DNA of 64,000 nucleotides, taken from assembly GCA_037102815.1 (NCBI GenBank), contig BTPP01000009.1:1116001-1180000 (forward strand). The letters run 5' to 3'. The position numbers and the translations under genes are program-made. Positions 47,385 to 59,401 of the stretch are shown piece after piece. The notes under the pieces are model-generated. The model was not told the DNA's origin and searched no databases. It was given only the letters and a program-made list of their open reading frames with translations. The DNA is from Neurospora intermedia. Taxonomy: Eukaryota > Ascomycota > Sordariomycetes > Sordariales > Sordariaceae. Numbering within the stretch: position 1 is the first letter of the stretch; the number at the start of each line of letters is the position of its first letter.

Positions 47385-49481
47385 CTTTGCACGCCCTCGT
47401 TGTCGGTGGTGATATGACGTGTGTGGTGTTGAGGAGGTTGAAGTGAAGTTGAGAATTGTAAGTTTCACTTTTACACCATGTCGGTCGTCAGTGCTGTCAC
47501 TTGGTGGCTTCAGGCAGGCAATCGTTACAGCTGACAGCATCAATGTAAGTACTTTGTAGCCCCCCTGTCCAGATTAGTCAGCGGCAAAACGTAAAATACA
47601 CCAAGTAGAGGTATTTCTTTGTACTATACCTCCCACTACATGCCCTACTCCACTGCACCGATCCAACTAGCGCTTCTATATCTTGGGGGTTTACAACAAG
47701 CATTACAGGTCATCAATCACTGTACATCAGGATCAATGGCACTGGGGGGAGTTAGTGTAGGGCACAGCAATGCCGGTCAAAGTACCTGGCCGTCTTTTAC
47801 TCGTAAGGTACGGCAATACGAGAAACTCCCGGTCGACATAGACGAAGATGTTGACGACGAGAGGATGTTACCTAGGTACCTACCTACATAAGGGACGGAT
47901 AAGAAACAGAAAATAGAAACCTCAAGCCAAAACCGACGGTCTACCAGGGCAGCAGTAATCCATAACAGCACCCTCTCCAACCTGAACAATTCCACCACCA
48001 GGTATTAGCCGTGTCCGTGGTTCGTGTTTGACGACTTGGTTCTTTGCGACTTGCTTGACGTGTTGATTTTGCCGAGGGAGAATGACATGATGTCAACCGC
48101 AAGTAAATAAATTACAGACGTATTCTAGAGGAGCGAGCGAAGAGATGCCCAAAAGCCTGCAGTGTCTGCGGTCAAGAAGGACATGGCCAGTCGCGAAGGA
48201 TATAACCGACTCGATGAAACAACTTTGAACCCCATCAATCTCGGAGTTCGATTGCCTAGTTATCATTGAACATGAAACTATAGGTAAAGTTGTTGATGGC
48301 GTTGCTCAATGACCCGGATGTTCAGCATCCCATGTTCCAGATGAGGTGAGCCTATCACATGCGTCATAAGCCGGTTGATGGTGCCGACTCCGGATTACCA
48401 TGCGGCAATGGCATGGCTCGCCTGGATCGGACGCCAACTGGAAGTTGTGGGATGTGAAGAGTCATGCTGTCGCGAAAAGAACCGGCCGACGTGGTGAGTC
48501 AACACAAAGTGAAAACGAGACGGATCGTCATGAAGTTTTCCAGAAAACCGTTGAGCAACTGCAAACAGTTCCAAATATCCGCAATTCCACATTTGTTAGC
48601 CCCCGACCGAGGTCCACTTGCCGTTATCCGCGATCCACCTGGTGGGCTTGGCTTCGGCGGAGCTGACGACGCCGCCGTTGATCAATTCGAGAACATTTCA
48701 ACTCGGTGAACTGAAGAATGCAATTGCAGTTTCAGTTACAAGCGCTGTTTTGATGGTTAAATGGGTGTCTCTAATCACCTTATAGTGCTTGTCCCTTCTG
48801 TTGCCGATTGCGCTCTGTGGATGACAAAGACGGGATATGGTACTACCATGTCACGCCGGCCGATACGGGACCGGGGAACCACTCGCCACGGCGGAGGTTA
48901 GCCGAAAACCGGCCCGGCCCCACCACTGTTTTTGCAACTTTTCAAATAAACAAAGCGTAACGGCATGACCCTTGTGATCAATGGGAAGAGATCGAGCAGT
49001 CCGCGATATTCCCGGGCAAATTTCTTCGCGACCGAAGCAGATGTGACTGGTGATGGCTGGATAGCGTCCGCCGACTGACCAGGCAGGGTCTTGATGGACA
49101 GGACAAGTGCGCGCGGGAATGGACAAACCACAGAGCGACTAAATCCGTTGAAGACTCACCGCACCTTCCTGAAAGGATTTACAGACACTTCAGCAGTTGC
49201 CCTTGCAAAAATGTTGCAAATCGCCATCAATCGACCAATCCGGGCTATGACGTCGGCCGTCCTTTCCCTGAACTGCCCCACCGGCGGATGCCACCCTCGA
49301 AATGACCCTGGTCGACATGGAAGAAGCAACAAAACAGAACTATTGTAAAGGTAGTTCAGATTACAAAAAGGAAGCTTCATCCCATCCGTACCTTTGTTAT
49401 GGAAAGAGCTCCTCTGTTTGTGACAACCACATTTTTGGACCCGGCCACGGTTCCTTCCAGCACGACTTAGATACCTCTACC
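47385..49481. other. Intergenic between SET gene and MFS gene
   Basis: No gene is supported. Nested palindromic TACCTAGGTACCTAC motifs lie near 47870. The last few hundred bases are the promoter and leader of the divergent MFS gene. Confidence 0.4.
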
Positions 49482-51477
49482 ATGTCACCGTTAGACCGTG
49501 AACCGGTCGATGCTGCTGCTGCAGCCGAGAAGCAACAGATGCATGAACCACCACCACAACCACAATCCCTCGCACGGGCGCCTTCCTCCCAGAAACAGGA
49601 CGAACGGCTCGACTCCAACAGGCCTGAGCACTTGGACCCTCTCGACGACCCTGAAAATCAATCACCCATGTCGCGTCGCCACACCGATACCCATGTGAAC
49701 GCCAGTTCCAGCAGCGACGATGATGAGTACGATACCGAAAAGGACAGCGACGAAGATGCCGACGAGTACGACGGCCATCGCATCACTAGCCGAGACATCC
49801 GACTGACCCGCACTCGCACCAACCGGAGCATGAGACCCAGCACCAAGGAAGGACCGGAGCACGCCAACACCACGGGTCGACTCGACCTCACCAAGACTGT
49901 TTCCCGTCGTGACACTGTCCTCTCGCGCCTGCGATCCCGCCCTACCGCAAAATTCGAGTTTAACCATCCGCTAGCACACGCCCCGACTGGCAAGGATGTC
50001 ATTGTCGACTTCGAGGGTCCCGACGACCCCTACCGCCCCATGAACTGGCCCATGAAGAAGAAGATCATGACCACGATGCTTTACGGCTTGATCACCATGA
50101 GTGCCAGCTGGGCCTCCTCCAGCTACTCGGCCGGTACTGCACAGGTGTCGAATCACTTCGACGTTGGCCACCAGGTAGCCGTCCTGGGTACTTCCATCTT
50201 CTTGGTTGGTTTCGGTATTGGCCCTCTGCTATGGGCGCCGCTAAGTGAGGTTTTTGGGAGGAGAGTGGCAGTCTTCGTGCCCATGTTCTTTGCCACTTGT
50301 TTTAGCTTTGGTAGTGCCACTGCCAAGGACTATCAAACTCTGATGATCACTCGCTTCTTTGGTGCCTTCTTTTCTTCGGCTCCTGTGACCAACACTGGTG
50401 GTGTGCTTGGAGACTTATTCTCGCCTGCCGAAAGAGGCATCGCCATGGCGGGATATGCCATGGCAGTTGTTGGTGGTCCAGCCATCGGTACGCTCCGCTT
50501 CCCTTTCTCATTTCTATCTCCCCCCGTTAGCCTTGGCTAACTCATCATTTATTTTCCTCACAGGCCCCGTCGTCTCAGCCGCGGTTGCCATTCAGCCCAG
50601 TCTCGGTTGGCGCTGGACCCTTTACCTCACCGGCATCCTACAAGCCTTTGTTCTCGCTCTCGGCTTGATCTTCATCGACGAATCTTACCCCCCGCGACTG
50701 CTCGTCAACAAAGCCCGTCGCCTGCGCATCCAAACCGGCAACTGGGCACTCCACGCCAAGTTCGAGGAATGGGACGTCACCTTCTCGGAGCTCGCCCAAA
50801 AGTTCTTACTTCGCCCGGTGCAGCTCCTTTGCACGCCCATTTGCTTCCTCGTCGCTCTTTATGCTAGCTTCTGCTACGGTATTCTGTACATGCAACTTGG
50901 CGCGATTCCCATTATCTTTGGCGAAGTCCGCGGGTGGACGCAGCTGGTTGCTACTCTGCCGTTATTGTGCATCTTCATTGGTGCTATGATCGGTTGCGGC
51001 GCGAACGTGTATAACCAGTTTCTCTACAACAAGGCGTACCGCGCCGCTGGCGACCGCGCCGTTCCTGAACGCCGTCTGCCGCCCATGATGGTTGGGTCCG
51101 TGATCTTTTCGGGAGGGCAGTTCATGCTCGGGTGGACTTCGCCAAAAGATATTCACTGGATTGTGCCCTGCATCGGTCTGGTTCTTATGGGGTCGGGATT
51201 TTTCATGATCTTCCAGGCGGCGCTGAATTACTTGGTCGATACTTTTACGCGGTATGCGGCCTCGGCCGTGGCTGCGAACACGTTCCTCCGCTCGTGCTTT
51301 GCGTGCGCGTTTCCCTTGGTTGTCACTCCCATGTTCCATAACATTGGTGTGGGACCGGGATCGTCGATTACTGGAGGGTTTGCGGCTTTGTTGATACCCG
51401 TTCCGTTTGTCTTTTTTGTCTATGGAAAGAGGATCAGAAAGAGGTCGAAGTGGTCGAGACCTAGCGTTTACGACTGA
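49482..51477 (+). CDS. MFS transporter, DHA1 multidrug/polyamine type
   Basis: Exons 49482-50487 and 50564-51477 (phase-1 intron) encode about 639 residues. The first 190 residues are hydrophilic, very acidic and Ser-rich (SSSSDDDEYDTEKDSDEDAD), a cytosolic tail common in Tpo1-like carriers. About 12 membrane helices follow. Motifs include NWPMKKK before helix 1, SEVFGRRVAVFVP (motif A) between helices 2 and 3, and GYAMAVVGGPAIGPVVSAA (motif C, antiporter signature), which is split by the intron. It probably exports drugs, polyamines or toxic metabolites at the plasma membrane by proton antiport. The start was set at MSPLDREP; upstream in-frame ATGs exist. The substrate cannot be told from sequence. 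Confidence 0.86.
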
Positions 51478-52233
51478 GGGATCCATGATGGATGATGAGA
51501 TGATGCATGGATCATGCATTTCTGGGATTATGGGTATGTTATGTTTGATGATGCATTTTACGGCGTTCCGGCTCATCTACAGGAGATACCAAGTGCTAGC
51601 ATTTCGTTTGAGCTTTGCTTGGAAATTCTTGCCGGCTTTTTGAAGTACAAATACCTGTCAGTAGACGAATAATACTAATTCTTGTTATCGAACTCGAACG
51701 ATTCACAAGTGCGTCGCGGAACAGAATGGAGTGATTATTCCAGGGTTAGGGTCTTTCCGGGATGTCACTTTGCCCCTGACGGCGGCCCGCCCCGCTGATA
51801 GTGCTGACATCACCACTAATGTTGTGATCAACGCCGCACCGTTATACACGTGTAGAAATCTCATTGAAAATTTGTTGGAAAGGTGGTGATCTCCTTGCAG
51901 CTCTTTTACTGGATTCATCATCCTGCGATCATTGTGAATCGCATCTTGGAAAAACGCCTATATCCGTCATCGATCCAAGTCCCTACCAGGCTTCTTATCT
52001 CCGATCCGACAGTTGCATGTGAAGGGAAATGGGTCAGGGGCCCGGACCACCTCGCGTATCTTTCGATAGCATCATGCAAATCCCCCACCAATGTCATTTC
52101 ATCAACGATCATTTAATATAAATACTGACATCCGGCAAAACTATTAGCTCCCTGAAGCCAGTCGCCAAATACCTCATATCCATATCAAGAAAGCTCGAAC
52201 AGCGAAACGAATTCGTCAGTGACGGCAACAACA
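51478..52233. other. Intergenic between MFS and SDR genes
   Basis: Nothing beyond the 3' region of the MFS gene and a presumed promoter is seen. TTTAATATAAATAC near 52113-52126 is a TATA-like element for the next gene. Confidence 0.4.
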
Positions 52234-53295
52234 ATGGACTACATCCCCTTCCTCTCTGGGGGCGTCTCCTTCAACCCCCGCACCGACATCCCCTCTTCTG
52301 CTCTCCATGGCAAAACCATTCTCGTGACTGGCGGCAACGCCGGTCTCGGCAAGCAATCCATCCTCGAATATGTCCGCCAGCCCGCCACCTCCCTCCCTTC
52401 GCGCATCTGGCTCTGCTCCCGCTCTCTCGAGCGCGCCCAATCCGCCATCGACGACATCTCCGCCGCCGTCCAGTCCTCCGGCGTCAACCCCGACTTCGAC
52501 GCCTCTTCCATCATCAAACCCCTCGAGCTCGACCTCACCTCCTTCGACTCCATCAAATCCGCGGCCCGGACCGTCCTCGCCGAAAGCGACCGCCTCGACA
52601 TCCTCATGCTCAACGCCGGCATCATGGCCGCCGCCACCGGCGTCACCGCCGAAGGCTACGAAATCCAATTCGGCACCAACCACGTCGGCCACGCCTTGCT
52701 CACCAAGCTCCTGCTTCCTCTCCTGCTTAAGACCGCCCGCAGCGCCAAGGGCAATGACCTCCCCCAGCCGGCGGACGGCACGCCTACCGCGCCTCCGGAC
52801 GTCCGCGTCGTCGTCTTGTCTTCTGAAGGCCATCGTCTTCCGCCTCTTCTGGGCATCAACTTTGCCACTTTGAAATCCAGCCAGTCCTCCATGTTGACGT
52901 GGCAACGCTACGGCCAATCGAAGCTCGCCAACATTTTGTTTGGCAAGCAGCTTGCTGCGCATTATCCGGAGGAGCTGACGGTGGTGGCGCTGCATCCCGG
53001 CGCGGTCAACACGCAGCTTTTCCACCCGTTCCGGAATAGTGGGTGGATCGGGTGGGCGGTCACGGGGTTCCTCAAATTCTTTTTGAGCACGGTGGAGGAT
53101 GGAGCGAAGAATCAGGTTTGGGCGGCGACGGCGCCGAGGGAGCAGGTGCAGAGCGAGGGCAAGGGTAAGTGTGCGTATTTCCTGCCGGTGGGGAAGAGGA
53201 TTGGGGAGAGTGGATGGGCGAAGGATGAGGAGTTGGCGAGCAAGTTGTGGCAGTGGACCGAGGGGGAGTTGGAGGGGCAGGAGGTTGATGCTTGA
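52234..53295 (+). CDS. Short-chain dehydrogenase/reductase
   Basis: A single-exon frame of 353 residues, started at MDYIPFLSGG. It has a Rossmann fold with TGGNAGLG (32-39, NAD(P) binding), LDLTSFDS (acidic loop after beta-4), NAG (127-129), the catalytic Ser in VVLSSEGHR (196-197), the YGQSK catalytic Tyr/Lys (226, 230) and HPGAVNT (254-260). The pattern fits the retinol-dehydrogenase/WW-oxidoreductase-like classical SDRs common in fungi. It oxidises or reduces an alcohol/carbonyl using NAD(P)(H); the substrate is unknown. A membrane-prone stretch (WAVTGFLKFFL) lies near residue 270. The head-to-tail position with the MFS gene does not by itself imply a cluster. Confidence 0.87.
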   Translation: MDYIPFLSGGVSFNPRTDIPSSALHGKTILVTGGNAGLGKQSILEYVRQPATSLPSRIWLCSRSLERAQSAIDDISAAVQSSGVNPDFDASSIIKPLELDLTSFDSIKSAARTVLAESDRLDILMLNAGIMAAATGVTAEGYEIQFGTNHVGHALLTKLLLPLLLKTARSAKGNDLPQPADGTPTAPPDVRVVVLSSEGHRLPPLLGINFATLKSSQSSMLTWQRYGQSKLANILFGKQLAAHYPEELTVVALHPGAVNTQLFHPFRNSGWIGWAVTGFLKFFLSTVEDGAKNQVWAATAPREQVQSEGKGKCAYFLPVGKRIGESGWAKDEELASKLWQWTEGELEGQEVDA

Positions 53296-55428
53296 GCGGG
53301 AGGTGCTGCGATGCATGAAGCGTGAGGTGTTGGGGATACGTACCTCTACACTAGATGCTGGTTTGGAGCGGAGCTCTTCCCGACTACATTAGGCACCTTG
53401 GAGTGGCTTCGGGCTTGTTCTTTACTACCAGAGAGTTAGATGATGTCCTAGACGCCTCTGTCTTTGGTGTTTCTATGACAGTCTGGCTATCAAACTCTGT
53501 TTCTTCTAACTTTCAGTCCGTGGGCACCGGGATCAACTCAGGGGGCACTAATCGGGCTAGAGTCTAACGTGTTGATAGTTTTTTTCACCCTTTCTATACA
53601 GTCTGATAGTTCTTGCATACAACAGCGGTATATGGCAGACATTCGAACTGGCTCATCACGCAGTCAACGCATCCGCCCATGCCGGGACCGATGAGGCGGT
53701 GGTTGAAGTTGCGAGTTGGGCTGCGTAGGAGATCTCAAAGATGCTGATCTATGTTGGTAGAGGTAATTGATCGAATATCAGACAGTATGTTTTCCAGGTC
53801 TTGGGATTCACATCAGCTTCGAGAGTCTCTTGGGTGAAAGACGACGTATGTGGAAGTTATCAGAGGGGCTGGCGGCCACCATGGGCGCCACCCCTGAGCT
53901 ACATGCGCCGTTATTCCCATTGAAGAGGTAATCCAAAGTGTTAGCGGCGAGGACAGAAAGCTCAAGCACACTTAATCCAGGTCGTTCGACCACATCAATT
54001 TATGTTCCAGTACGTACTCAGGCAAACAACCTCTCACCAGCCTTTTGAGCACATCGACCGACAGAAGATTGTGCTGGTAGGGAACTACTACACATAGAAA
54101 CACTCTACCCTAGCAGGCGCACCGAACCATGTCCCTAATTCATCTAGAGGTACATTCTCCTTTTCTTGGTCTCTCTGCCTGTTTCTATCGACCGGCAACA
54201 CTGGGGCCGACAATCGATGGGCTTCGGCGAGACTTCGTGCCATACTTTGTGTTGAACATCAACCGGCAACGTGAGGGATTTCCCGTTTGCTTTGGTTATG
54301 TCTGCTCTACGTCGTTGTCTGAGTCAATTTGTTCTTTATTTCTGAGTCGCACCAGTCTGAAGGAACACAGCGATACGATACGTCAGAAACAGTCAGCAGG
54401 AAAGAGCACCCTCGGAGGACTATGATATCGATGAATACCATGACACTGCACACTGCAGCCACTCTGGGCGCTCAAAGAGGGTTCATTAGAAGAGTCGGAG
54501 GGTGGTTGATTAGAAGAAAGAGGAAGACTAAGACCAAAAGCCTACAAAGACAACTAAATACCCCGCCAATACCTAAGACCATCATTGCACCTTCCAACAC
54601 GTTCCGTCTAACTAGGTACTAGTACCTTACCCATCTCACTATGTTTAGCCGCGTTCAATCACTGCGGCGTTCTTTTGTGTCTTTATCGGTGCGGGTAGAG
54701 GATGAAGGAGAGCAGGAAGAAGGCAAGAAGCAGAGGGGCAACGTGGGCCAAATCTTCGTATTACAATGATTACCTCTAGAAGGCAACTCTCCCCTCTTCA
54801 TCTTCTTGGGATGCACAGATGCGGGAGGAAAACACGGTAGATCACTCAGTTTCCGTGGTACACCTTGATATCAAATTTGGATCTCTGGACTTCGACTTAT
54901 CACGAACTCTCTCGATTATTTCACTGGTCCTTGATTTCTTTTTAGTTTCCCGAACATGGTGGGCTCAATACAAGTACCACTAGATCATAATCAGAGGTAC
55001 ATTCCTGTACCTAGGTCTACCTATCTTCTCTACCATATTTCGGTATTCCACCCACACTATATCATACGTACGTTGTCACCAATAGGAACTTAAAACAGGT
55101 GACCACAGGAAATATTTGTGAGAGGTGAATGACGCGTCTTGTCGGATTGCATATCTCTTCGTGACCATTCGATATGATCCTTCCATCAGACAAAAGACGT
55201 CCAGCAAACTGTTCATCCCCTCATCCTATCATTGGTTCCTGGTATCTTTTGAAAGCCATGCTGGGTATCGCAACTCCCTTCTTCAACAAAAGAAAAGTAC
55301 TCAAGCTCATATTTTCCTTCCCACCTACACTATCGCAAGCTTGCTACTCGGTGCCAAAACCGTCCTTTATCTCCCCTCTCTTCCGCTCCCCCTCGCCTCT
55401 CCGCCTCTCCCCTCCGCCACCCGCCGGC
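53296..55428. other. Gap without supported genes
   Basis: Short frames occur on both strands but none shows a domain, splice chain or family pattern. Repeated GAGGTAC/CTAGAGGTA words occur, for example near 54149 and 54994. Confidence 0.4.
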
Positions 55429-56050
55429 CTACTGCCTCGACGGACCCCTATGGCCTGGATCCTCGGGCGAAGGAGCGTGTGAGCGGCGCTGGCCCTCTGG
55501 TGAAGGAGCTCGCGAACGGGCTCTGGTGGTCTCCCTGGCGGATGTGGCTATCATCAGGTTTAGGTCAGCTTCCACTCAGCAACAGTATATGATAACAAGG
55601 TAAAGACTCACAGCCGTTAGCCCTGTCTTGCAAGGGCCTGTTGCTCGCTTGGCCCAAAGGCAAGGGCAGTGGCCGGCTGTTAGTAGCCACCGTTGCCAGT
55701 GTGTTCAGCCTCACCGAAGAAGTAGTAGGGCGGCCATTGGGGATGGTGCCCCTCGTGCTGGTGTTGGCGGCGCTGGTGGTGGTGGTGGTTTGCGGGTTGC
55801 TGCCACCCACAGCAACAGGGCCAAACAAGACTGGGCGCGAGCCGGGAAAGGGCTGCCAGTTGGACTGCCACTGAAGCGGCAGCGTCCCTGGCACGTTACC
55901 CGGGACGTTTCCCCAGAGGCCGAACTCGCCAAAGCCTGCTCTCAGAAGCATGAGAGCTTCTACGGCCTCTTGCTCTCTTTGTCTGCGGCGCTGTTGCGCG
56001 GCTTCGTAGAGCCTCTTATGCGGACAAGGCTTCTTGGGATGGCGAGTCAT
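55429..56050 (-). CDS. Small Arg/Gln- and Ser/Pro-rich protein
   Basis: On the minus strand, exons 56050-55612 and 55547-55429 (phase-1 intron, donor GTGAGT, GCTGAC branch site) encode about 185 residues. The N-terminus is a charged helix (KRLYEAAQQRRRQREQEAVE), followed by a Gly/Pro/Trp-rich stretch with NVPGNVPGTLP, a Thr/Ser-rich middle, and a C-terminal Arg/Ser/Pro tail (RARSRAPSPEGQRRSHAPSP, an imperfect repeat). No known family is recognised; the RS-type tail recalls RNA-associated proteins, which is inference. The support is the frame continuing correctly across a textbook intron. Without it the first exon alone would still be a 161-residue frame. Confidence 0.45.
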
Positions 56051-57048
56051 CTTGGTTGGTTAGTGATGGTGATGATGGTGGTGGTGGTGGTGATGGTTGT
56101 GTTGTTAATGAGTGAGTCTGGAGGGGTAAGTTTGAGGTTGGCTTTTTGCCAGATCGTTATGTGCGAGCAGGGCGGTCTGAGATTGTTCTGCCTGGGGCAA
56201 GTAAAAGCTAGATGAGAAAGTGAAGGAAGGAGCAGGCAGACAGGACGATGTCGTCTTAGCGCGCACGGGTCGAATTCATCTGAAGACTTGAGAGGGTTAT
56301 TACCTGACTACGGCCTTTCGCTCCTTCCTCGGATGACGACAAAACGGACTGAGTCAAAATGCTTTGTGAGGAGCCCCGCCGTTTGTATCAACAGGTACAT
56401 GTGAACTTTGTTTCGTCACTCTGTCCTCCACTCCTTCCTCTTTACTCACTTCCCCAGTATGCTGCCTGAACTTGTGGAGAAAGAGTCAACGAGTTGTCCA
56501 GTCCAGTCTATCGATTATCGCGTGGAGCTGATACACATCCAGGTGTAGTGGAAAAGATGAAGAACAAACAGAAAGTGGCAGGAACTGGAGTATATTTAGG
56601 AATGTAAGAACAAGTGGAATGACAACGAACCATTGAAGGGAAATGCCCAGTTTTATATTCTCATGGAGATGCTGTTTCACTTCTAGTAACGCGGAGGCGT
56701 GACAGGCAACAAGTAATGGCAAACATAGCAGCTTTTCTTCAAACCCTGTCACTTCAGTCTTCCCTCAAACCTTTTGTCCTCAACGTTGTCGACCCATTTA
56801 GCACCTTTCTCTTCTCGCATGTGTTATCTTTGAGCTGCTAGTCGCGTCTTTGTTTACTTTCACATCTCGCTTCCTTTTTGTATGAATGTGTCTACACTTC
56901 CTTCACTTTGAACTTCAAGGCAAAGAGTCTCTTCTGATGGAGTCATATCCCAGTGTCAACAATCAACAAACGTTTTGCCGTAGCCAAAGGAACGATCTTT
57001 AGTATTGAACTTGCGTTGTCTTCAACCTTCACCCATTTGGGCTCATCA

Positions 57049-57702
57049 TTACCAGGTATGCTCCTCCTTCATGTCTGACAGCTCTTCCTCACCCTTCTTC
57101 AACTCTTGAATCGCCCCCTCCAAGTTCTGGACCTTCCTATCTACCTTCTCATTCAAGAGATAAACCCTCTCGTCCAAACACGAAGTCAACACCAGATGGC
57201 TCCTTTCTAGCTCAGCAATCCTCCTCGTCATCTGCTGCTTGGCGAACTCATTCCGCTGGACCGTATATTCCAGGTTGATGACATGCTCCTTCAGCATCTG
57301 CATATCACTGCGCAGGCCGTCGTACTCCTTGACGTCATCATTCAGCTTCACCAAAAGCCTCTCCCGCTCCATGTACCTCTCAACGGCAAGCTCCCGATAC
57401 ACTCTGATCTTGTCTTCCTCTGAGTTGTTGGACAGCAAATACTTCTCCCAGGCTTCGAGCGGCTCGGCGCGGGTTTCGGCCTTGGCAAGCTCCTTGTGGA
57501 AACCGTAGCGCACATGGCCGGGCATCTTTTGCCACGCGACCTCACGATTATTGTCGAAGCTTAGGAGAGCTTTCTTCAGGCGCGCTCTTCGTGCAACAGT
57601 GTCGGGAGGGATCTGGACAGGGCCGTGGGCAATGGCACCGAATTCCACGGCGGCTGGCACATTCGGTCTGGCTTGGTCGGGTTTGACGTTCATGTTAGCC
57701 AT
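57049..57702 (-). CDS. Coiled-coil protein of unknown function
   Basis: An open frame of 217 residues starts MANMNVKPDQARPNV. Residues 1-45 are flexible. From about 95 to the end the sequence is a nearly continuous charged helix (ELAVERYMERERLLVKLNDD, then LKEHVINLEYTV, LNEKVDRKVQNLEGAIQEL), predicted coiled coil. A likely intron lies in the 5' leader between about 57729 and 57780 (minus-strand donor GTACGT, acceptor TGACCAG), after an upstream ATG that does not join in frame. There is no signal peptide. It could be a structural or adaptor protein. No family name is justified. Confidence 0.65.
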   Translation of the reverse strand: MANMNVKPDQARPNVPAAVEFGAIAHGPVQIPPDTVARRARLKKALLSFDNNREVAWQKMPGHVRYGFHKELAKAETRAEPLEAWEKYLLSNNSEEDKIRVYRELAVERYMERERLLVKLNDDVKEYDGLRSDMQMLKEHVINLEYTVQRNEFAKQQMTRRIAELERSHLVLTSCLDERVYLLNEKVDRKVQNLEGAIQELKKGEEELSDMKEEHTW

Positions 57703-58477
57703 GTCGATATCGAAGCACTTTTCGTTAACTGGTCAGTAAGCCCCTCTCTGGCGCCTAACAGCAGAAGTTAACACGTACCTCCTCTCCGTTGCTGAGATGA
57801 CCGTTCATGTTCTGAGAGTGCTCTATATATACACTTTGCTTCTTATATGGTTATAAAGCAGTCGCTGGTATAGTTTACTGGTTTTGGTGCTTCTGAGATG
57901 CTTCTCGCAGGTAAGAAAGAAATGTCGCGTGGGTTCAGCAAGCGTTGAGCTTGAACATCAAGTGATTTGAGAAGTTGGTGGAAAGATCTGTATTGTTGAG
58001 AAAGAAATGTGGGACATTACCAGTGAATGGTTGCCATGCCTTCTCCCACAGTAAAACCGCAACGGCGCAAAATGGAAATTGTGTTGAAGTGGAAGGATGG
58101 GACGAAGACATTTGGTAGTAAGATGACTTGATTGATTGAAGAAGAGAGGAGAAAGGAGAAAGGAGTGAGCTGTGAGCTCACGAGTTTATGTAGTCGTAAA
58201 TGATTAGAGTGGCGTGAATTGGACTGACTACCTAGGAAGAACACAGCACGGATGGAAGAAGGAGTATGCTCGGTCTATCTTCGGTTGATCGATCCTATAC
58301 TGGTAGATTGCAGATCTGTCTGCTTGACCCTTTTACATGGACATTGTTGTGGTGAGATCGTGCGATGTTGCAATACATGTAAAGGACTGATGAAACATTT
58401 CCTTAGAACCTCTATCATTGCACGTAGACAGTAGACACTTGCGTATAACCGAAATGGAAAACCTTGGAAGTGTCTAA
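57703..58477. other. Promoter side of the coiled-coil gene
   Basis: It carries the leader of the coiled-coil gene (CTATATATACAC near 57822 as a TATA-like element on either strand) and nothing else that can be supported. Confidence 0.4.
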
Positions 58478-58750
58478 AGGCGCGTTCGTTACCGCGGTAT
58501 AAAGTTACGAGATACCTATTCAGATTTGCAGGGTTCGGATCGCGGTAAGCTTACTGCTGTACTACGGTTCGCGTTCGGTATACTAGAAAACCAGTGTTAA
58601 CGAACGCAACGCAGTAAGAGTAGTGGTTAAAGGGTCTTGGCGTGCCTTAGGTACTGCTGCACGCCTCAACGCTGCAGGAGTGCAGGTGTATACCCTGCAC
58701 GGTAATGCAATGGTTAAGGTCAAATCCTTAACGCGGTAACGAACACGGCT
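58478..58750. mobile_element. Second, shorter copy of the MITE found before copy D
   Basis: The ends read AGGCGCGTTCGTTACCGC and, inverted, AGCCGTGTTCGTTACCGC. Interior blocks match 5491-6125 (CAGATTTGCAGGGTTCGG near the left end and GGTCTTGGCGTRCCTTA near the right). Flanks are TAA and TCA, consistent with a T-N-A target duplication that has since changed by one base. At 273 bp it is a deletion derivative of the 635-bp copy. Confidence 0.75.
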
Positions 58751-59310
58751 TCAGAGTAAGCTAAATTCAGAGTTAGTGGCAAGCCCTTAACGTAGAGTCA
58801 AGCGATCACGAGGTACGATGGAGATTGTAAGGCAGGCCTGGTAGAAAATATGACGGCAGGGTAATCGAAGGAGATCTGAGTGTTGGAAGCAAGGAGGCCA
58901 AGTTAGAGTCCTGTGAAAGGCACAATTGCTGTGCGTTATTTCGTTAGAATGCTGAATGCGCCCTCCTACAAATGGGGCAGAAGGAGGAAAGGCGGTCGCT
59001 CCTTCTATACCTAGTTACAAGGCGAAAGGACAACAGTAAGTCCTCAATTGACGCCTTTTTCTTCTTGCAAACCTAACAAGAGGAAATGCGTAACATCTGG
59101 CAGATAGAGAAACTAAAGGAAGTGAATGGGGTGGGCTAAGGACTAATCTTATACACGGGAAGGCAATGTCCCAACCCACGTCGAGCAAGTAAAAGAAGTG
59201 AGATCTTGAAGCTGAGCTGCATTAGAAAAAAACAAAAAGAAGAAGAAAAAACTAGAGTTGGGAGTTGTGCTTTTCAGCTTATGAAAAAGTCCAAAAAAGA
59301 TTTTTGAGAC

Positions 59311-59401
59311 TCGGATACCGGGAGTCGAACCCGGGGCTGTTGAGAGAGCAGTCACTCCTAAGAAGTGAGAGTCAACGATGTTACCGCTACACCATACCCG
59401 A
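59311..59401 (-). tRNA. tRNA-Glu (anticodon CUC) with intron
   Basis: On the minus strand the acceptor arms TCGGGTA and TATCCGA pair (one G-T). The A box is GGTGTAGCGG, the anticodon stem is GTTGA/TCAAC, the loop is CT-CTC-A, and the T arm is CCGGG-TTCGACT-CCCGG. About 21 nt between position 37 and the 3' half of the loop form an intron at the canonical place. It is the only convincing tRNA in the window. Confidence 0.88.

Noticed and set aside
52216-53316. 366-codon minus-strand frame opposite the SDR gene
   Set aside because: Shadow of a GC-rich coding strand; Arg/Gly/Asp-rich composition without motifs, while the plus strand has all SDR signatures.
55628-56215. 195-codon plus-strand frame with a Val/Met-rich stretch
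   Set aside because: It lies opposite a better-supported spliced minus-strand gene and its hydrophobic part comes from a GGTGGT/GATGGT repeat.
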